Source of the DNA: Thioalkalivibrio sp. ALE31
GTDB taxonomy: Bacteria > Pseudomonadota > Gammaproteobacteria > Ectothiorhodospirales > Ectothiorhodospiraceae
Assembly: GCF_000377405.1 (NCBI RefSeq)
Contig: NZ_KB905021.1
Location: 334,038 to 398,037, forward strand
Reading direction: 5' to 3'
Length of the DNA: 64,000 bases
A model generated the notes under the pieces. It did not search any database. It was not told where the DNA came from and saw only the letters and a program-made list of their open reading frames with translations. The translations under genes were made by a program, and so were the position numbers. Positions 1 to 9,869 of the stretch are shown here, piece by piece (position 1 is the stretch's first letter; each line of letters begins with the position of its first letter).

Positions 1-630
1 GTTGACCAGATCCGTGCGCAGATCGAGGAAGCGACCTCCGACTACGACAAGGAAAAGCTGCAGGAACGCGTGGCCAAGCTGGCCGGCGGTGTTGCGGTGA
101 TCAAGGTCGGTGCTGCCACCGAGGTCGAGATGAAAGAGAAGAAGGCCCGCGTCGAGGACGCCCTGCACGCCACGCGTGCGGCGGTGGAAGAAGGCGTGGT
201 CCCCGGCGGTGGCGTGGCCCTGCTGCGTGCCTGCGCCGCGATCACCAAGCTCAAGGGCGACAACGAAGAGCAGACCGCGGGTATCAACATCTGCCGCCGT
301 GCGATGGAAGAGCCGCTGCGCCAAATCGTCTACAACTCCGGTGACGAGCCGTCCGTGGTCCTGAACCAGGTCCTCGAAGGCAAAGGCAACTACGGCTACA
401 ACGCCGCCACTGGCGAGTTCGGCGACATGATCGACATGGGCATCCTGGATCCGACCAAGGTGACCCGTTCCGCACTGCAGAACGCCGCGTCCGTGGCAGC
501 CCTGCTGATCACCACCGAGGCCATGATCGCCGACATCCCGAAGAAGGATGACGGTGGCGGCGCCGGTGGCGACGACATGGGCGGTATGGGAGGCATGGGC
601 GGTATGGGAGGCATGGGCGGCATGATGTAA
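1..630 (+). CDS. groEL: Chaperonin GroEL (60 kDa), C-terminal part only
   Basis: The reading frame is open from base 1, so the gene starts upstream of the window; the last 209 residues are present. GroEL forms the double-ring ATP-dependent folding chamber of the cytoplasm together with GroES. The visible part carries the conserved GroEL stretch with [22 protein letters not shown] and the apical-to-equatorial return around GYNAATGEF, followed by ITTEAMIAD. It ends in the typical Gly-Gly-Met repeat tail (five GGM units, then a final M), which lines the cavity floor. A rho-independent terminator follows 36 bases after the stop. Identification is secure; only the start is missing. Confidence 0.98.
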   Translation, partial: VDQIRAQIEEATSDYDKEKLQERVAKLAGGVAVIKVGAATEVEMKEKKARVEDALHATRAAVEEGVVPGGGVALLRACAAITKLKGDNEEQTAGINICRRAMEEPLRQIVYNSGDEPSVVLNQVLEGKGNYGYNAATGEFGDMIDMGILDPTKVTRSALQNAASVAALLITTEAMIADIPKKDDGGGAGGDDMGGMGGMGGMGGMGGMM

Positions 631-665
631 GCCGCGCCTTCTCCGTACATCGCCGATGTACCCGG

Positions 666-690
666 GACCCCGCTTCGGCGGGGTCTTTTT
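666..690 (+). terminator. Rho-independent terminator of groEL
   Basis: Perfect 8-bp stem GACCCCGC / GCGGGGTC with a TTCG tetraloop, followed by five T. It lies just after the groEL stop and should end the groESL transcript. Confidence 0.93.
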
Positions 691-1057
691 GTCTGGCGAG
701 ACGATCGGCCCCAGTGTGGTCTCGTGGGTCGGCGCCGCGTCAGGGAACCCTTAATGCGACTGTGTGTCCCTTGAGATACGCGGGATCCCCGCAGGGGCTG
801 TTGCAATGACGTGACAGTCCGGCCGAAAGTGGCTGGATCCCGGCCAGTTTGCGGAATGTGACGGCGTTGTGATGCCGACACAAAAATTGCGTCTCGTTGC
901 GTGCAAAACCAGAACTTGTGTGCCAGTATCAGGGTACTGTAGAGGGCTTGGCGCAAGGAGCTCGCTGCTTTGGATTGCGGATGCGCGTGCGACTACTGAT
1001 TTCCGCACGACCGCAAACGGGGTCCGACGTCGATTGTTTTTACAAGGAGGCTATGCA
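691..1057. other. Intergenic region between groEL terminator and OmpA-family gene
   Basis: About 370 bases without a supported gene. It presumably holds the promoter of the OmpA-family gene at 1058, but I see no convincing -35/-10 pair. An open frame runs back from the OmpA gene to 869, yet the AAGGAGG ribosome binding site at 1044-1050 and the signal peptide place the start at 1058, so I treat the upstream part as non-coding. Confidence 0.6.
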
Positions 1058-1699
1058 ATGAATCATAAGCTCGTTAAGAATCTTCTGGCCGCGTCCGTGG
1101 CTTCGCTGGTGCTGGGCGCCGCCGGGCAGGTCGTTGCGCAGGAACCGCCGGCCGCGAACGTCACTGACCGCAGCGGCAAGGTCGTGGTCGATCGCTCTGG
1201 CGAGTGCGTGCGCACGCGTTCCTGGGCCCCGGAAAACGTGAAGTTCGAACAGTGCGCGGGCTACATCCAGGAAACCGCCGAAGCCCCCGAGCCCGAGCCC
1301 GCCGCTGCCCCGCAGCCGGAGCCGGAGCCGGAATTCACCACTACCACGCTGAGCGCCCAGGCGCTGTTCGACTTCGACAGCGCCGAGCTGCGCTCCGAAG
1401 GCCGTTCCGCCCTGCGTGACCTGGCCCGCAGCCTGACCGCCGACGACGCCGAGTACAGCTCGGTGCTGGTCGAAGGTCACACCTGCACCATCGGCCCGGC
1501 CGACTACAACCAGGGTCTGTCCGAGCGTCGTGCCCAGGCCGTCGCCGACTTCCTGGCCAGCGAAGGCGTGCGTGAAAGCGACATCCGCACCGTCGGCTAC
1601 GGCGAAGACCGCCCGACCGCCGACAACTCCACCCAGGCTGGTCGTGAGGCCAACCGCCGCGTGGAAGTGACCTCCGACGTGCGCCAGCGCGCCAACTAA
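1058..1699 (+). CDS. OmpA-family peptidoglycan-associated outer membrane protein
   Basis: 213 residues. The start is fixed by a strong AAGGAGG site 7 bases upstream and by a clear signal peptide (MNHKLVKNLLAASVASLVLG, cleavage near VVAQ at about residue 28). After a short region with two Cys (SGECVRTRSW and FEQC) comes a Pro/Glu-rich linker of PEPEP type (about residues 75-95). A C-terminal OmpA domain follows (FDFDSAELRSEG, then LVEGHTCTIG, LSERRAQAVADFL, VGYGEDRPTADN, NRRVEV), the fold that binds diaminopimelate in peptidoglycan. There is no N-terminal beta-barrel, so this is a short OmpA/Pal-like protein rather than classical OmpA. It is probably monocistronic, with its own terminator downstream. 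Confidence 0.9.
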   Translation: MNHKLVKNLLAASVASLVLGAAGQVVAQEPPAANVTDRSGKVVVDRSGECVRTRSWAPENVKFEQCAGYIQETAEAPEPEPAAAPQPEPEPEFTTTTLSAQALFDFDSAELRSEGRSALRDLARSLTADDAEYSSVLVEGHTCTIGPADYNQGLSERRAQAVADFLASEGVRESDIRTVGYGEDRPTADNSTQAGREANRRVEVTSDVRQRAN

Positions 1700-1748
1700 G
1701 GTCGCTCGCAACACCCCGGTCGCCGGTTCGCCGGCGAGCCGGTGCAAG

Positions 1749-1772
1749 GCCCCGCTCCAGCGGGGCTTTTTT
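1749..1772 (+). terminator. Rho-independent terminator after OmpA-family gene
   Basis: GC stem GCCCCGC / GCGGGGC with a 4-base loop, followed by six T, 50 bases after the stop codon. Confidence 0.92.
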
Positions 1773-1908
1773 GTGCGAGTTTCCCCGCCAGGTCGCCGAT
1801 GAACCCCTCTCCGCTCCCGGGCTGGCCGGGTTGGCGCGAAACCCCCTTCAGTCTGCGTTAATCTTGTGCCCCTAGACTGGGACCAGATATCTGGAGAGGC
1901 CGATCATC

Positions 1909-2409
1909 ATGACGATCCATCGAATCCCGAGACGCAATCCGTTCGCGGCCCTGCTGGGGGGCGTTACCCTGATGGCGGGCTTGCTGCTGACGACCCCCGC
2001 GGCCGCCGGCGGCGTGGAACGCGCGACCGATCTGCGGGCCCTGGCCGGTAACGGTGATGGTCGGCCGACCGTGATCATGTTCGCCTCCAGTAGCTGCCCC
2101 TACTGTGACCGGGCGGAACAACAGCACTTGGGCCCGATGGCCGAGGATCCGGCCTTTGCCGGAGTGCATATCCGTAAGGTGATGCTGGACCGGGACGAGG
2201 TCCGCGACTTTGATGGCGAGACGCTGCCCGGGAATCGCCTCGGCCGGAACTACGGGGTGCGCGTCGTGCCGACCATCATGGCCTTCGATGCCGAGGGTCG
2301 TCCGGCCGGGACGCCGCTGGTGGGCATCCCCAACGAGCAGCTGTACCGCAGCCAGATCCGCACCCGCATCGAGGCCGCCCGCAACGGGGCCCGCGACGCC
2401 TCGAGCTAA
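1909..2409 (+). CDS. Periplasmic thioredoxin-fold protein (CPYC)
   Basis: 166 residues. The N-terminus has a basic stretch and a hydrophobic segment ending in PAAAGG (about residues 12-35), typical of a signal peptide for export. The mature part has a thioredoxin-like fold with the redox motif CPYC at residues 63-66 and a cis-proline loop VRVVPTIMAF, as in SoxW/DsbE-like thioredoxin-related proteins. It probably reduces or oxidises disulfides of periplasmic partners, but no dedicated partner lies next to it. A GGAGAG site precedes the ATG. It stands alone between the OmpA-family gene and the convergent tamB. The specific substrate is unknown. Confidence 0.82.
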   Translation: MTIHRIPRRNPFAALLGGVTLMAGLLLTTPAAAGGVERATDLRALAGNGDGRPTVIMFASSSCPYCDRAEQQHLGPMAEDPAFAGVHIRKVMLDRDEVRDFDGETLPGNRLGRNYGVRVVPTIMAFDAEGRPAGTPLVGIPNEQLYRSQIRTRIEAARNGARDASS

Positions 2410-2480
2410 CAGGGAACTCTGGACGCCCACCGTGTCGGTTCGGCGTGGTGACGTGGGCGCGTTGGAGTGGATGCCTCACC

Positions 2481-2512
2481 GATCGCCACGTCGCTTCGCT
2501 CCTCGCGATGAC
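2481..2512. repeat. REP-like imperfect palindrome
   Basis: GATCGCCACGTCGC...GCGATGAC, an imperfect hairpin with the CTTCG loop region. Read on the other strand (GTCATCGCGAG...GTGGCGATC) it has the same end motifs as the elements at 51466 and 51591, so it looks like one member of a dispersed extragenic palindrome family. It lies between two convergent genes. Confidence 0.6.
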
Positions 2513-2701
2513 CGGTCGGTCAGCGCCGGCCTCGAGAAGATTCTCGGGGAGTAGTCGTGATTCGAGTGTCGGTCAGCCGTTGCGAGAAAGCGCGGTGTTT
2601 CGGTGAGCTTGGTGTGCTAATGCCTGCATCCGAACCGCTTTTTCTTCGTGCCTTCGTGCGCTTCGTGGTGAAAAAAACGGGTTTACAGGGCGCAGCGTCT
2701 C

Positions 2702-5700
2702 CTAGCGTTCGATGCGGTAGATCAGGTCGACGGACTGTTCCGTGGTGCCGGAGGCGGTTTCCACGCTCAGGTTGCGGGTCAGTTCATAGCGCAGCAGGAC
2801 CTTCGAGGTGTTGTCGAACAACCCGATGGAGTAGCGCAGCAGGAGTCTTGGCGAGAGGTACAGACCCAGCGTCAGCGCGCTCTCGTCCAGCCCGCCCTCG
2901 GTATCCAGTTCCACCTCGTCCAGGCCCAGTTCGCGGCCGATGCGCTCGGTGATGACCGCACCCTGTTCCAGGCCGTAGGCCGCCGCGGCGGCGGCGATCA
3001 TGTTGCCGTCCGATTGTGATGCGCCCGACAGGGGGCGACCGGTCAGCAGGAACGACATTGCCTCGGTCTCGTCCATCGGCGGGTCGGAGACCACCCGCGA
3101 GCGCAGGTTGTCCGGCGTGCCGCGGATCTCCAGGCCGACTGTCACGTTGTATTCCCGCACGGTGCGCACCGCGCGCAGGTCCAGTTCCGGGGTTTCCGCC
3201 GGCCCCTGGAAGACGAGGCTGCCGCGTTCCACCCGCAGATCCTGGCCATAGTCGCTGTACTGCCCCTCGGGGATGGTGATCTCGCCGAAGAGCTGGGTGG
3301 GCTGCCCGGTGATCTCCTCGACATCCACCTCGCCGGCGAAGCGCGCGGTCAGGCCGAAGCCGTCGAAGCGCACGTCGTTGCCCAGCCGGATCCGGATCCG
3401 GATGTCGGTCTTCAGCCCCTGGGCCTCCTGGATCTCCTCGCCGAGGATGATCTCGTCGCCGGAGACCCGGATCGCGCCCGGCGGCAGGTCCGGCGGGCGG
3501 ATGCGCGCCCAGGGCAGGAACACCTCGCCGCGCACGCGAATGCCGTCGGCGGGGGTGAAGACCAGCTGCAGGTCCGGTGTGATGCGGGCCTCCGCGTCCA
3601 CCCGATTGACCACCAGGAAGTCCGTGCCGGCCAGATTCAGTTCGGCGCGCGGGCCGTCGCCCCCGAGATCGACCCGGCCGTCGAGGTCGATGCCGCCATC
3701 GCCCGACTCCAGCCGCCCGGCGAGCGTCAGCTCCTCGGCCGACACCACGCGGGCCGTGATCTCGGGGATCACGACGTCGATACCCGCCTCCGGGATCAGC
3801 ACGCCCCCGTCGCGGAAGGCCACCTCACCCTCCACCAGCGGTGCGTCGAGGCGGCCACCAAAGTCCAGGCGGGCGTCCAGCGACCCTCTCAGGCGCTGGA
3901 TCTCGGGGCTCAGGGCGGCCAGCCAGGCCAGGTCCTCGAGCCGCGCGACAAAGTCACCGTCCAGGCGCAGGTCCTCGCCGTCCGGGCGCAGGCGGATGTC
4001 GCTGCGGGCGGTTCCGCCCTCCAGGAAGTCGAGGCGCAGGGCGGCGTCCACGTCGCGGTCGCGTATCCGGGCGGTCAGGCGCCCATCGCGATAGGGGACC
4101 TCTTCGAGATCCCCGTCCTCGTCCCGCACGATCAGGTGGCCGTCGGTCGGGGTCACGGCCAGGTCGGCCGCCAGGGTGCCGTCGGGGTCGAGGCGGCCGC
4201 TGGCGTCGGCGTTCAACTCGCCGGCGATGGCCAGTTCCGGCGGCAGGAAGGGTTCCAGCCACGCCAGGTCCAGGGCCCGGATGTCGGCATCGAATTCCGC
4301 CCCTGCGGTGGCGCTCCAGCGGGCCTCGGTACACAGGCGTGCGTCGTCCCGAGCCAGGCACAGGCGCCCCAGCCGCGCCTGCTCGGGCCCGCCCTCCAGC
4401 GCGACCGGCTCGGCCAGGCTCCAGGCCCCGGCGGCGGGCTGGTCCAGGTCCAGTCGTGCGAGCTGTCCGCGCCAGTGCAGGGTCTCGGGGTCCAGGCCGC
4501 CGCGCAGCGCCAGTTCCAGCGAACCCAGGTCTGCCGCATCTGCGGCGAGGGTGACGCGGTGTTCATCCACGCGGCCGGAGGCGTCCAGCCGCAAAGACTC
4601 CACCCGCGTACCGTCGCCCGGTTCGAGCCCGGTCAGGCGCAGCTCGATCTCGGCGGGTGCGGCCACCTCGAGGCCCGCATCGGCCTGCAATTCCAGCCGT
4701 TCCAGGGTGATGTCCGCCAGTCGCAGGCCGGCGCCGCTGCCGCGCGCCGCAACGCGCGGACGCTCGGGGTCCCCCGCGATACGCGCATCCAGTTCCAGTC
4801 GGCCGCCAAGGTCGGGCCAGGCCCGGTCCAGCTCCGGTGCATCCAGTTGCAGTTCGAAGTCGAGGGCGTCGGTCCACTCGCCGCGGGCGCTCAGCGTGTT
4901 CCGACCCAGCGCCAGGTCCAGGCGGTCCACGCGCAGGTGTTCGCCCTCCAGCGCGAGTTCCGCCTGACCGGAAACGGGCTGTTCGCGCAGGCGGCCCTCC
5001 AGGCGCTGTAGTCGGGCCTGGAGGCGCGGGCGGCCGTCGGCGTCCAGGTGTCCCTCGCTGGTCAGGGCCAGCGCGAGCTGGCCGGGGAGCTCGGCGGCCA
5101 CCAGTGACGGGTCCAGCCTCTCGCCGTCCAGCGCGAGATCCCACGCCAGGCCTTCGGTCCAGTCGAGGTCGCCGCTCAGGGCCAGCCGGGCACCTGTGTC
5201 GGCAGCGAGCTGCAGCCGTTCGATCTGGCCACCGGTCTCGCTCAGCGCGACCCGGGCGTCACCCGTGATGTCGATCCCGCGCAGGCCGGCCTGCAGCGGG
5301 GCCAGCTTGAGCTGCGCGGCGAGGCCACCGCTGGCGGGTGCGTAGTCGCCGTCCAGTGCCACGCGCAGTTGTTCGATGTGGCCGTCCAGCTCTGGGTGCA
5401 GGCGTGCCAGTTCCGGGGCCGCGAGGTCCAGCCCGAGGTCGAAGGCGATGCGGTGATCGGGATCGGTCAGGTCGCCGGCCAGGCCCGTGGCCGCACCCGC
5501 CAGATCCAGCCGCGCGAGGTCGCGGATGGCCAAGCGGGTGTCCTCGATGCCGGCCTCGCCATCGGCCACCCACGCGTTCAGGCGCCCGCTGAGCGGATGA
5601 TCCTCGAAATGTCCTTCCAGTTCGGTGACGCTCGCGCGTGCCTCCAGGGCGGCCAGGGGCGGGGCGTCGGTCCCCAGCGGCAGGTGACCCTGCAGCTGCG

Positions 5701-6853
5701 CCTTCAGATGCTCGATCCCGGCATCCACGTCCAGACCCAGCGGCGTCGGCGTCAGCTGATGGGCCTCCAGGGCCAGGTCCCAGTCCAGGGCGTCGTCGAA
5801 GCGGACCGGGCCGGACAGGGCGATCCGACCGGCTTCGGAAGCGATCTCGAGGCCGTCAAGCTCCAGCGATTCGAGGTCTCCCCGTGCACGGGTGCTCACG
5901 GCGATGCGCGGCCAGGTTGCGAGGGTGGCGGCCGTATCGATCTCCAGGGCCCAGGCCTCCGGTGTGCCGTGCACCTCAAGGCGCCCGGCCTCTATGTCGA
6001 CGTGCTGTTCCGGATCGAGGTGGTAGGCGAAGGGCTGCCACTGCGCGGTCAGTTCCAGCTCTGGCGTGGCGAACAGTTCGCGGGCGCTGGCATGCAGGCT
6101 CAGCTCGATGCCGGCGCGCAGGTCATGGTCCACCTGTACGCGTTCCCGCAGGGCCCCCGTGACCCGCAGCTCGCCGTGTGCCTCGTCGGTTCCCAGGCCC
6201 TCGGCGGCCGTCTCGGGCAGGGGGGCCTGCCACTGGCCGCGCAGCTCGAGCGGATAGTCCCCGTCGGTCTCGATCGCCCCGCTCAGTCGGGCGCGGATCT
6301 CCGGCATATCCAGTTCCAGCGCCTGCAGCTCGACCCGCGAACCGCGCGCCCGGGCGCCGGCCGTCAGGCGGGTGATGGTAGCCAGTGGCTCGCCGGTCTG
6401 AAGGATCTCCAGATCCTCGACGAGTAGCTGGCCCAGGCGCACTGCCAGGGGTAGCTGGATGGATTCGGGCAGTGCGAAGGGTTCATCGTCGGAGACCGCC
6501 TCGGGGTCGGGCGGCGGGAGATCGACGCGCATGCCCGTGGCGGCCAGCACCTGGATGTTCAGTTCCCCGCGCAGCAGGCTGCGGGCACTGACGCCGATGC
6601 GGCCCGCGGGCAGATCGATCTCCGGCCCGTCGGGGAGCGCCAGGTACAGGCCGTGCAGCCGCAGTTCGGTAAACAGCGTTCCCTCGACCCGGTCGATGCG
6701 CAGCTCGACCGGGGCCAGGCGCTCGCCCTGGGCGGCCAGCCAGCGGGTACCGGACTCGGTGGCGAGCAGGGCGCCGAGGGTCCCCAGCAGGACGATCACC
6801 AGGGTCAGGAGCGTGGACAGCCCCCACAGGCTGGCGCGCAGAACGGACTTCAA
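2702..6853 (-). CDS. tamB: Translocation and assembly module subunit TamB
   Basis: 1383 residues. It is the inner-membrane-anchored, periplasm-spanning partner of TamA, implicated in outer membrane protein assembly and in phospholipid transport to the outer membrane. The N-terminus has one hydrophobic anchor (about residues 8-30, LSTLLTLVIVLLG). A very long repetitive beta region rich in Asp/Glu and Leu follows, and then the conserved C-terminal TamB domain (DUF490), including GEITIPEGQYSDYGQDL and a terminal segment ending YRIER. The length fits the AsmA-like/TamB family (1250-1500). The start codon is TTG, overlapping the tamA stop in the sequence TTGA, so the two genes are translationally coupled. 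Confidence 0.96.
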   Translation of the reverse strand: MKSVLRASLWGLSTLLTLVIVLLGTLGALLATESGTRWLAAQGERLAPVELRIDRVEGTLFTELRLHGLYLALPDGPEIDLPAGRIGVSARSLLRGELNIQVLAATGMRVDLPPPDPEAVSDDEPFALPESIQLPLAVRLGQLLVEDLEILQTGEPLATITRLTAGARARGSRVELQALELDMPEIRARLSGAIETDGDYPLELRGQWQAPLPETAAEGLGTDEAHGELRVTGALRERVQVDHDLRAGIELSLHASARELFATPELELTAQWQPFAYHLDPEQHVDIEAGRLEVHGTPEAWALEIDTAATLATWPRIAVSTRARGDLESLELDGLEIASEAGRIALSGPVRFDDALDWDLALEAHQLTPTPLGLDVDAGIEHLKAQLQGHLPLGTDAPPLAALEARASVTELEGHFEDHPLSGRLNAWVADGEAGIEDTRLAIRDLARLDLAGAATGLAGDLTDPDHRIAFDLGLDLAAPELARLHPELDGHIEQLRVALDGDYAPASGGLAAQLKLAPLQAGLRGIDITGDARVALSETGGQIERLQLAADTGARLALSGDLDWTEGLAWDLALDGERLDPSLVAAELPGQLALALTSEGHLDADGRPRLQARLQRLEGRLREQPVSGQAELALEGEHLRVDRLDLALGRNTLSARGEWTDALDFELQLDAPELDRAWPDLGGRLELDARIAGDPERPRVAARGSGAGLRLADITLERLELQADAGLEVAAPAEIELRLTGLEPGDGTRVESLRLDASGRVDEHRVTLAADAADLGSLELALRGGLDPETLHWRGQLARLDLDQPAAGAWSLAEPVALEGGPEQARLGRLCLARDDARLCTEARWSATAGAEFDADIRALDLAWLEPFLPPELAIAGELNADASGRLDPDGTLAADLAVTPTDGHLIVRDEDGDLEEVPYRDGRLTARIRDRDVDAALRLDFLEGGTARSDIRLRPDGEDLRLDGDFVARLEDLAWLAALSPEIQRLRGSLDARLDFGGRLDAPLVEGEVAFRDGGVLIPEAGIDVVIPEITARVVSAEELTLAGRLESGDGGIDLDGRVDLGGDGPRAELNLAGTDFLVVNRVDAEARITPDLQLVFTPADGIRVRGEVFLPWARIRPPDLPPGAIRVSGDEIILGEEIQEAQGLKTDIRIRIRLGNDVRFDGFGLTARFAGEVDVEEITGQPTQLFGEITIPEGQYSDYGQDLRVERGSLVFQGPAETPELDLRAVRTVREYNVTVGLEIRGTPDNLRSRVVSDPPMDETEAMSFLLTGRPLSGASQSDGNMIAAAAAAYGLEQGAVITERIGRELGLDEVELDTEGGLDESALTLGLYLSPRLLLRYSIGLFDNTSKVLLRYELTRNLSVETASGTTEQSVDLIYRIER

Positions 6854-8640
6854 AGGTCCGGCCCCATGGAGAAGTGGATGCGGAAGTCGTCTTCCGAATC
6901 CGGGCCGTGGGCCAGGTCCACGCGGATGGGACCGACCGGGGAGCGCCAGCGCACGCCGATCCCGACCCCGTAGACCGGGTCGAATTCATCCCACTCGTTG
7001 ACCACGTTGCCGGCGTCCACGAAGGCCGCGGCGCTCCAGTTGCCGACGACCGGGTAGTCGTACTCCAGGCTTCCAACCACCTTGTGGCGCCCGCCGATCA
7101 CATCGCCGTCCTCGTTGCGCGGGCCGACCCGCTGATAGCCGTAGCCGCGGATACTGGCGTCACCGCCGGCGTAGAAGCGCAGGGAGCTGGGGAGCTCCTG
7201 CACCGCGTCGACCTCGGTGAAACCGGCGTCCGCGCGCGCCAGTACCCGTCCGGGGCCGAGGCCGCGGACGATCTTGCCGCTGGCCAGTACCTGCGCAAAC
7301 GAGGTACTGGACAGGATCTCCTCGCGCGCGCCCTGCACGGTGGCCTCGAAGCGGTAGCCGCGCCGCGGGGTCATCGGATCGTCCGCATCCATGCGGCTGA
7401 TGCGGTAGGACGGGATCAGCAGCTGGCTGCGGCCGCTGTCGTCCTCGCCGGCGGTGTAGTCCTCGTATTCGTAGCGCAGCCCCTCGGTGGTCTGCCAGCC
7501 ACTGCGGCGCTGCAGGATACGGTTGGCCCCGATCTGGAAGCGGTCGGATTCCTGGGTGTCCGTCTTTTCCGTGCGGTAGGTGGTGAACAGGTTCAGGCGT
7601 TCACGCAGCGGGTCGCGCAGCGGGATCTCGTAGTTGTAGCCGATGCCGGATCGCACCGGGGACGCCTCGATCTCGGCCTGGTAGCGGTGGCCCCGGGTGT
7701 TGACGTAGCGATGTTCGTAGCGCAGGCGGATGCGCGGTCCGATATCGGTGGAGTAGCCGATGCCGGCCTCGTAGCTGTGGCGTTTGCGTGGTTCCAGCTC
7801 CGCGAGGATCGGGACTTCCAGCCCGTCCGCCGCATCGCGCTGCGGGCGCACGCGGACGCCGCCGAAGTAGCCGCTGTCGTTCAGGTTGCGTTGCAGTGCG
7901 ATGATCTGCGCCGAGCTGTATGGGTCGCCGGCCTCGAAGGGCACCATGCGCTGGACGAAGTCGTCGGCGAGGATGTCCTGGTCGATACGGACCTGGCCCA
8001 TGCGGTAGCGATCCCCGGTCTCCATGTGCAGGCGGATGGTGGCGGCGCGCGCGTCGCGGTCTATCTCGAGGCGCCGGGTGTGGAGATCGGCGTCGAAGTA
8101 GCCGCGATCGGCGGCGATCCGCGTCATGCGGTTACGCAGGGCCTCGTAGCGGTCGTGGCGCAGGGTGTCACCCACGCGGATCTCGGTCTGGCTGCGCACG
8201 GCCTCGAAGCCCAGGTCGTCGGCCCCCTCGCCAGTGATCTGGATATCGATCCGCTCGACCGTGGTGGGTGGCCCGGGGTCCAGGGTGATACGGACGTCCC
8301 AGCAGTCCTCGCCGCGCTCGAAGTCCAGCTCCAGCTCGGCGTCGTAGAAGCCGATGGCGCGCAGGGCGTTGCGGGCGCGTTCCTCGGTGTCGCGCAGGAC
8401 CCGGCGTTCGCGAAACCCCGGCAGGTCGCAGGGGTGCCGCGCCAGGTTGATGCTGTTGCGGATGTTCTCGCGCTGGGCGTCGGTTCCGCCCTCGATCTGC
8501 AGACCCGGGGTGGCGCCATTCTCGGCGGCGGCTGGGCTTGCCAGGCCCGCCAGGCCCGCGAGCGCCAGCATTACCAGTGCGACCCCGCCGACGCGCGACA
8601 GGGCTAACCGGCGAATGAACAGGGCGCGGAGACGGGTCAT
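6850..8640 (-). CDS. tamA: Outer membrane translocation and assembly module protein TamA
   Basis: 596 residues, a BamA/Omp85-superfamily outer membrane barrel that works with TamB. I chose the ATG at 8640 because it begins a signal peptide (MTRLRALFIRRL, hydrophobic stretch, cleavage near SPAAAEN). A longer frame from a GTG at 8700 would bury that signal. POTRA-like domains fill about residues 40-270. The C-terminal half is a beta-barrel with the Omp85 lid-lock motif region GGDASIRGYGYQRVG and ends in SMGPDL. There is no strong Shine-Dalgarno sequence at either start. tamB follows with a 4-base overlap, as an operon. Confidence 0.95.
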   Translation of the reverse strand: MTRLRALFIRRLALSRVGGVALVMLALAGLAGLASPAAAENGATPGLQIEGGTDAQRENIRNSINLARHPCDLPGFRERRVLRDTEERARNALRAIGFYDAELELDFERGEDCWDVRITLDPGPPTTVERIDIQITGEGADDLGFEAVRSQTEIRVGDTLRHDRYEALRNRMTRIAADRGYFDADLHTRRLEIDRDARAATIRLHMETGDRYRMGQVRIDQDILADDFVQRMVPFEAGDPYSSAQIIALQRNLNDSGYFGGVRVRPQRDAADGLEVPILAELEPRKRHSYEAGIGYSTDIGPRIRLRYEHRYVNTRGHRYQAEIEASPVRSGIGYNYEIPLRDPLRERLNLFTTYRTEKTDTQESDRFQIGANRILQRRSGWQTTEGLRYEYEDYTAGEDDSGRSQLLIPSYRISRMDADDPMTPRRGYRFEATVQGAREEILSSTSFAQVLASGKIVRGLGPGRVLARADAGFTEVDAVQELPSSLRFYAGGDASIRGYGYQRVGPRNEDGDVIGGRHKVVGSLEYDYPVVGNWSAAAFVDAGNVVNEWDEFDPVYGVGIGVRWRSPVGPIRVDLAHGPDSEDDFRIHFSMGPDL

Positions 8641-8744
8641 GGAACGATGATAGCGGTTGCGAAGCGGGGCGCGTGTGAGGATCGGAACGCGCCAACTCAC
8701 GCGAGTTCCCGCCCGACCGGCCGTTGCGTTACGCCGGCGGCGGA

Positions 8745-9869
8745 TCAGGTCGCCGGGCAGTCCACCCCGCTACCCCGCGAGAACACCACCAGGTGGGTGA
8801 AATCGAGACGCAGGCGTACGTGTTCGCCGATCACGAAGTTGTCGTGGGATGGGGCCATGCACAGCACGCTGAGCCCGTCCGGCAGACGCAGGGTGTAGAG
8901 GAAGTCCGCTCCGCGGAAGGCCTTGTCGAGGATCTCGGTGCGGATGGTGCCGGCCTCGTTGTCGATCGCGATGTCGTCCGGGCGGACCAGGACATCCACG
9001 GCCGTGCCGGGCGGCAGCTGCTCCGACAGGGTGCCCTCGATCTCGCCGAAGGCGGTATCCACCACATGCTCGGCGCAGACCATGCCGGGGATCAGCGTGC
9101 CCTCGCCGACGAAGTCGGCGACGAAGCGATCCGCCGGGCGGTGGTAGAGGTTGTAGGCGGTATCCCACTGGGCCACGCGGCCCTGGTGGATGACCGCGAT
9201 GCGGTCGGCGAAGGCGAAGGCCTCGTGCTGGTCATGGGTGACCAGGATGGCGGTGGTGTTCTCCGCGCGCAGGATACGCCGCACTTCGCGCGCGAGCTCG
9301 CTGCGCAGCTCCACGTCCATGCTGGAGAAGGGCTCGTCCAGCAACAGCAGTTTGGGCCGCGGGGCCAGGGCCCGGGCCAGCGCGATGCGCTGCTGCTGGC
9401 CGCCGGACAGGGCATGCGGGAAGGACTCGCCATAGCCCGACAGGCCCACCAGCTTGAGCAGCGAGCGGATGCGCTCGTCGCGATCCTCGCGGCCCCAGTG
9501 GCGAATGCCGAAGGCGATGTTGTCGGCCACGCTCAAGTGCGGGAACAGGGCGAAGTCCTGGAACACCATGCCGACCCCGCGCTTCTCCGGCGGCACCGTG
9601 CCCCGGGCGTCGCTGACGCTGCGCCCGTCCAGCTGGATGCTGCCGGCCATCAGCGGCTCGAACCCGGCGATGGCGCGCAGGAGCGTGGTCTTGCCGCAGC
9701 CGGAGGGGCCCAGCAGGCACCCGATCTGGCCCTTGGGCAGGGCCAGCGATACTTGGTGTACCACGGCGGTGCCGTCGTAGCCGATGTCCACCTGATCGAG
9801 GGCGATCAGCGGCGTGTGAGGCACCTGCAGGCTGGTGTCGATGGGCTGGGTCATGGCGGGCTGGGTCAT
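8745..9869 (-). CDS. fbpC: Ferric iron ABC transporter ATP-binding protein FbpC
   Basis: 374 residues. This is the nucleotide-binding subunit of an Fbp/Sfu-type periplasmic Fe(III) importer. Visible motifs are Walker A GPSGCGKTT, Q-loop VFQDFALFPH, ABC signature LSGGQQQRIALARAL, Walker B LLLLDEPF and the switch His in ILVTHDQHEAF. The C-terminal TOBE-like region (DVLVRPDDIAI) is typical of the FbpC/PotA class. The ATG overlaps the fbpB stop (ATGA). The first nine residues contain a duplicated MTQP start; the second ATG at 9854 is an alternative. Substrate specificity is inferred from fbpA and fbpB. Confidence 0.92.
   Translation of the reverse strand: MTQPAMTQPIDTSLQVPHTPLIALDQVDIGYDGTAVVHQVSLALPKGQIGCLLGPSGCGKTTLLRAIAGFEPLMAGSIQLDGRSVSDARGTVPPEKRGVGMVFQDFALFPHLSVADNIAFGIRHWGREDRDERIRSLLKLVGLSGYGESFPHALSGGQQQRIALARALAPRPKLLLLDEPFSSMDVELRSELAREVRRILRAENTTAILVTHDQHEAFAFADRIAVIHQGRVAQWDTAYNLYHRPADRFVADFVGEGTLIPGMVCAEHVVDTAFGEIEGTLSEQLPPGTAVDVLVRPDDIAIDNEAGTIRTEILDKAFRGADFLYTLRLPDGLSVLCMAPSHDNFVIGEHVRLRLDFTHLVVFSRGSGVDCPAT

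Noticed and set aside
560-627. Short tandem repeat at the groEL 3' end
   Set aside because: It encodes the normal GGM tail of GroEL.
8641-8700. Longer TamA from GTG 8700
   Set aside because: It would place about 20 residues before the signal peptide; no better ribosome site.
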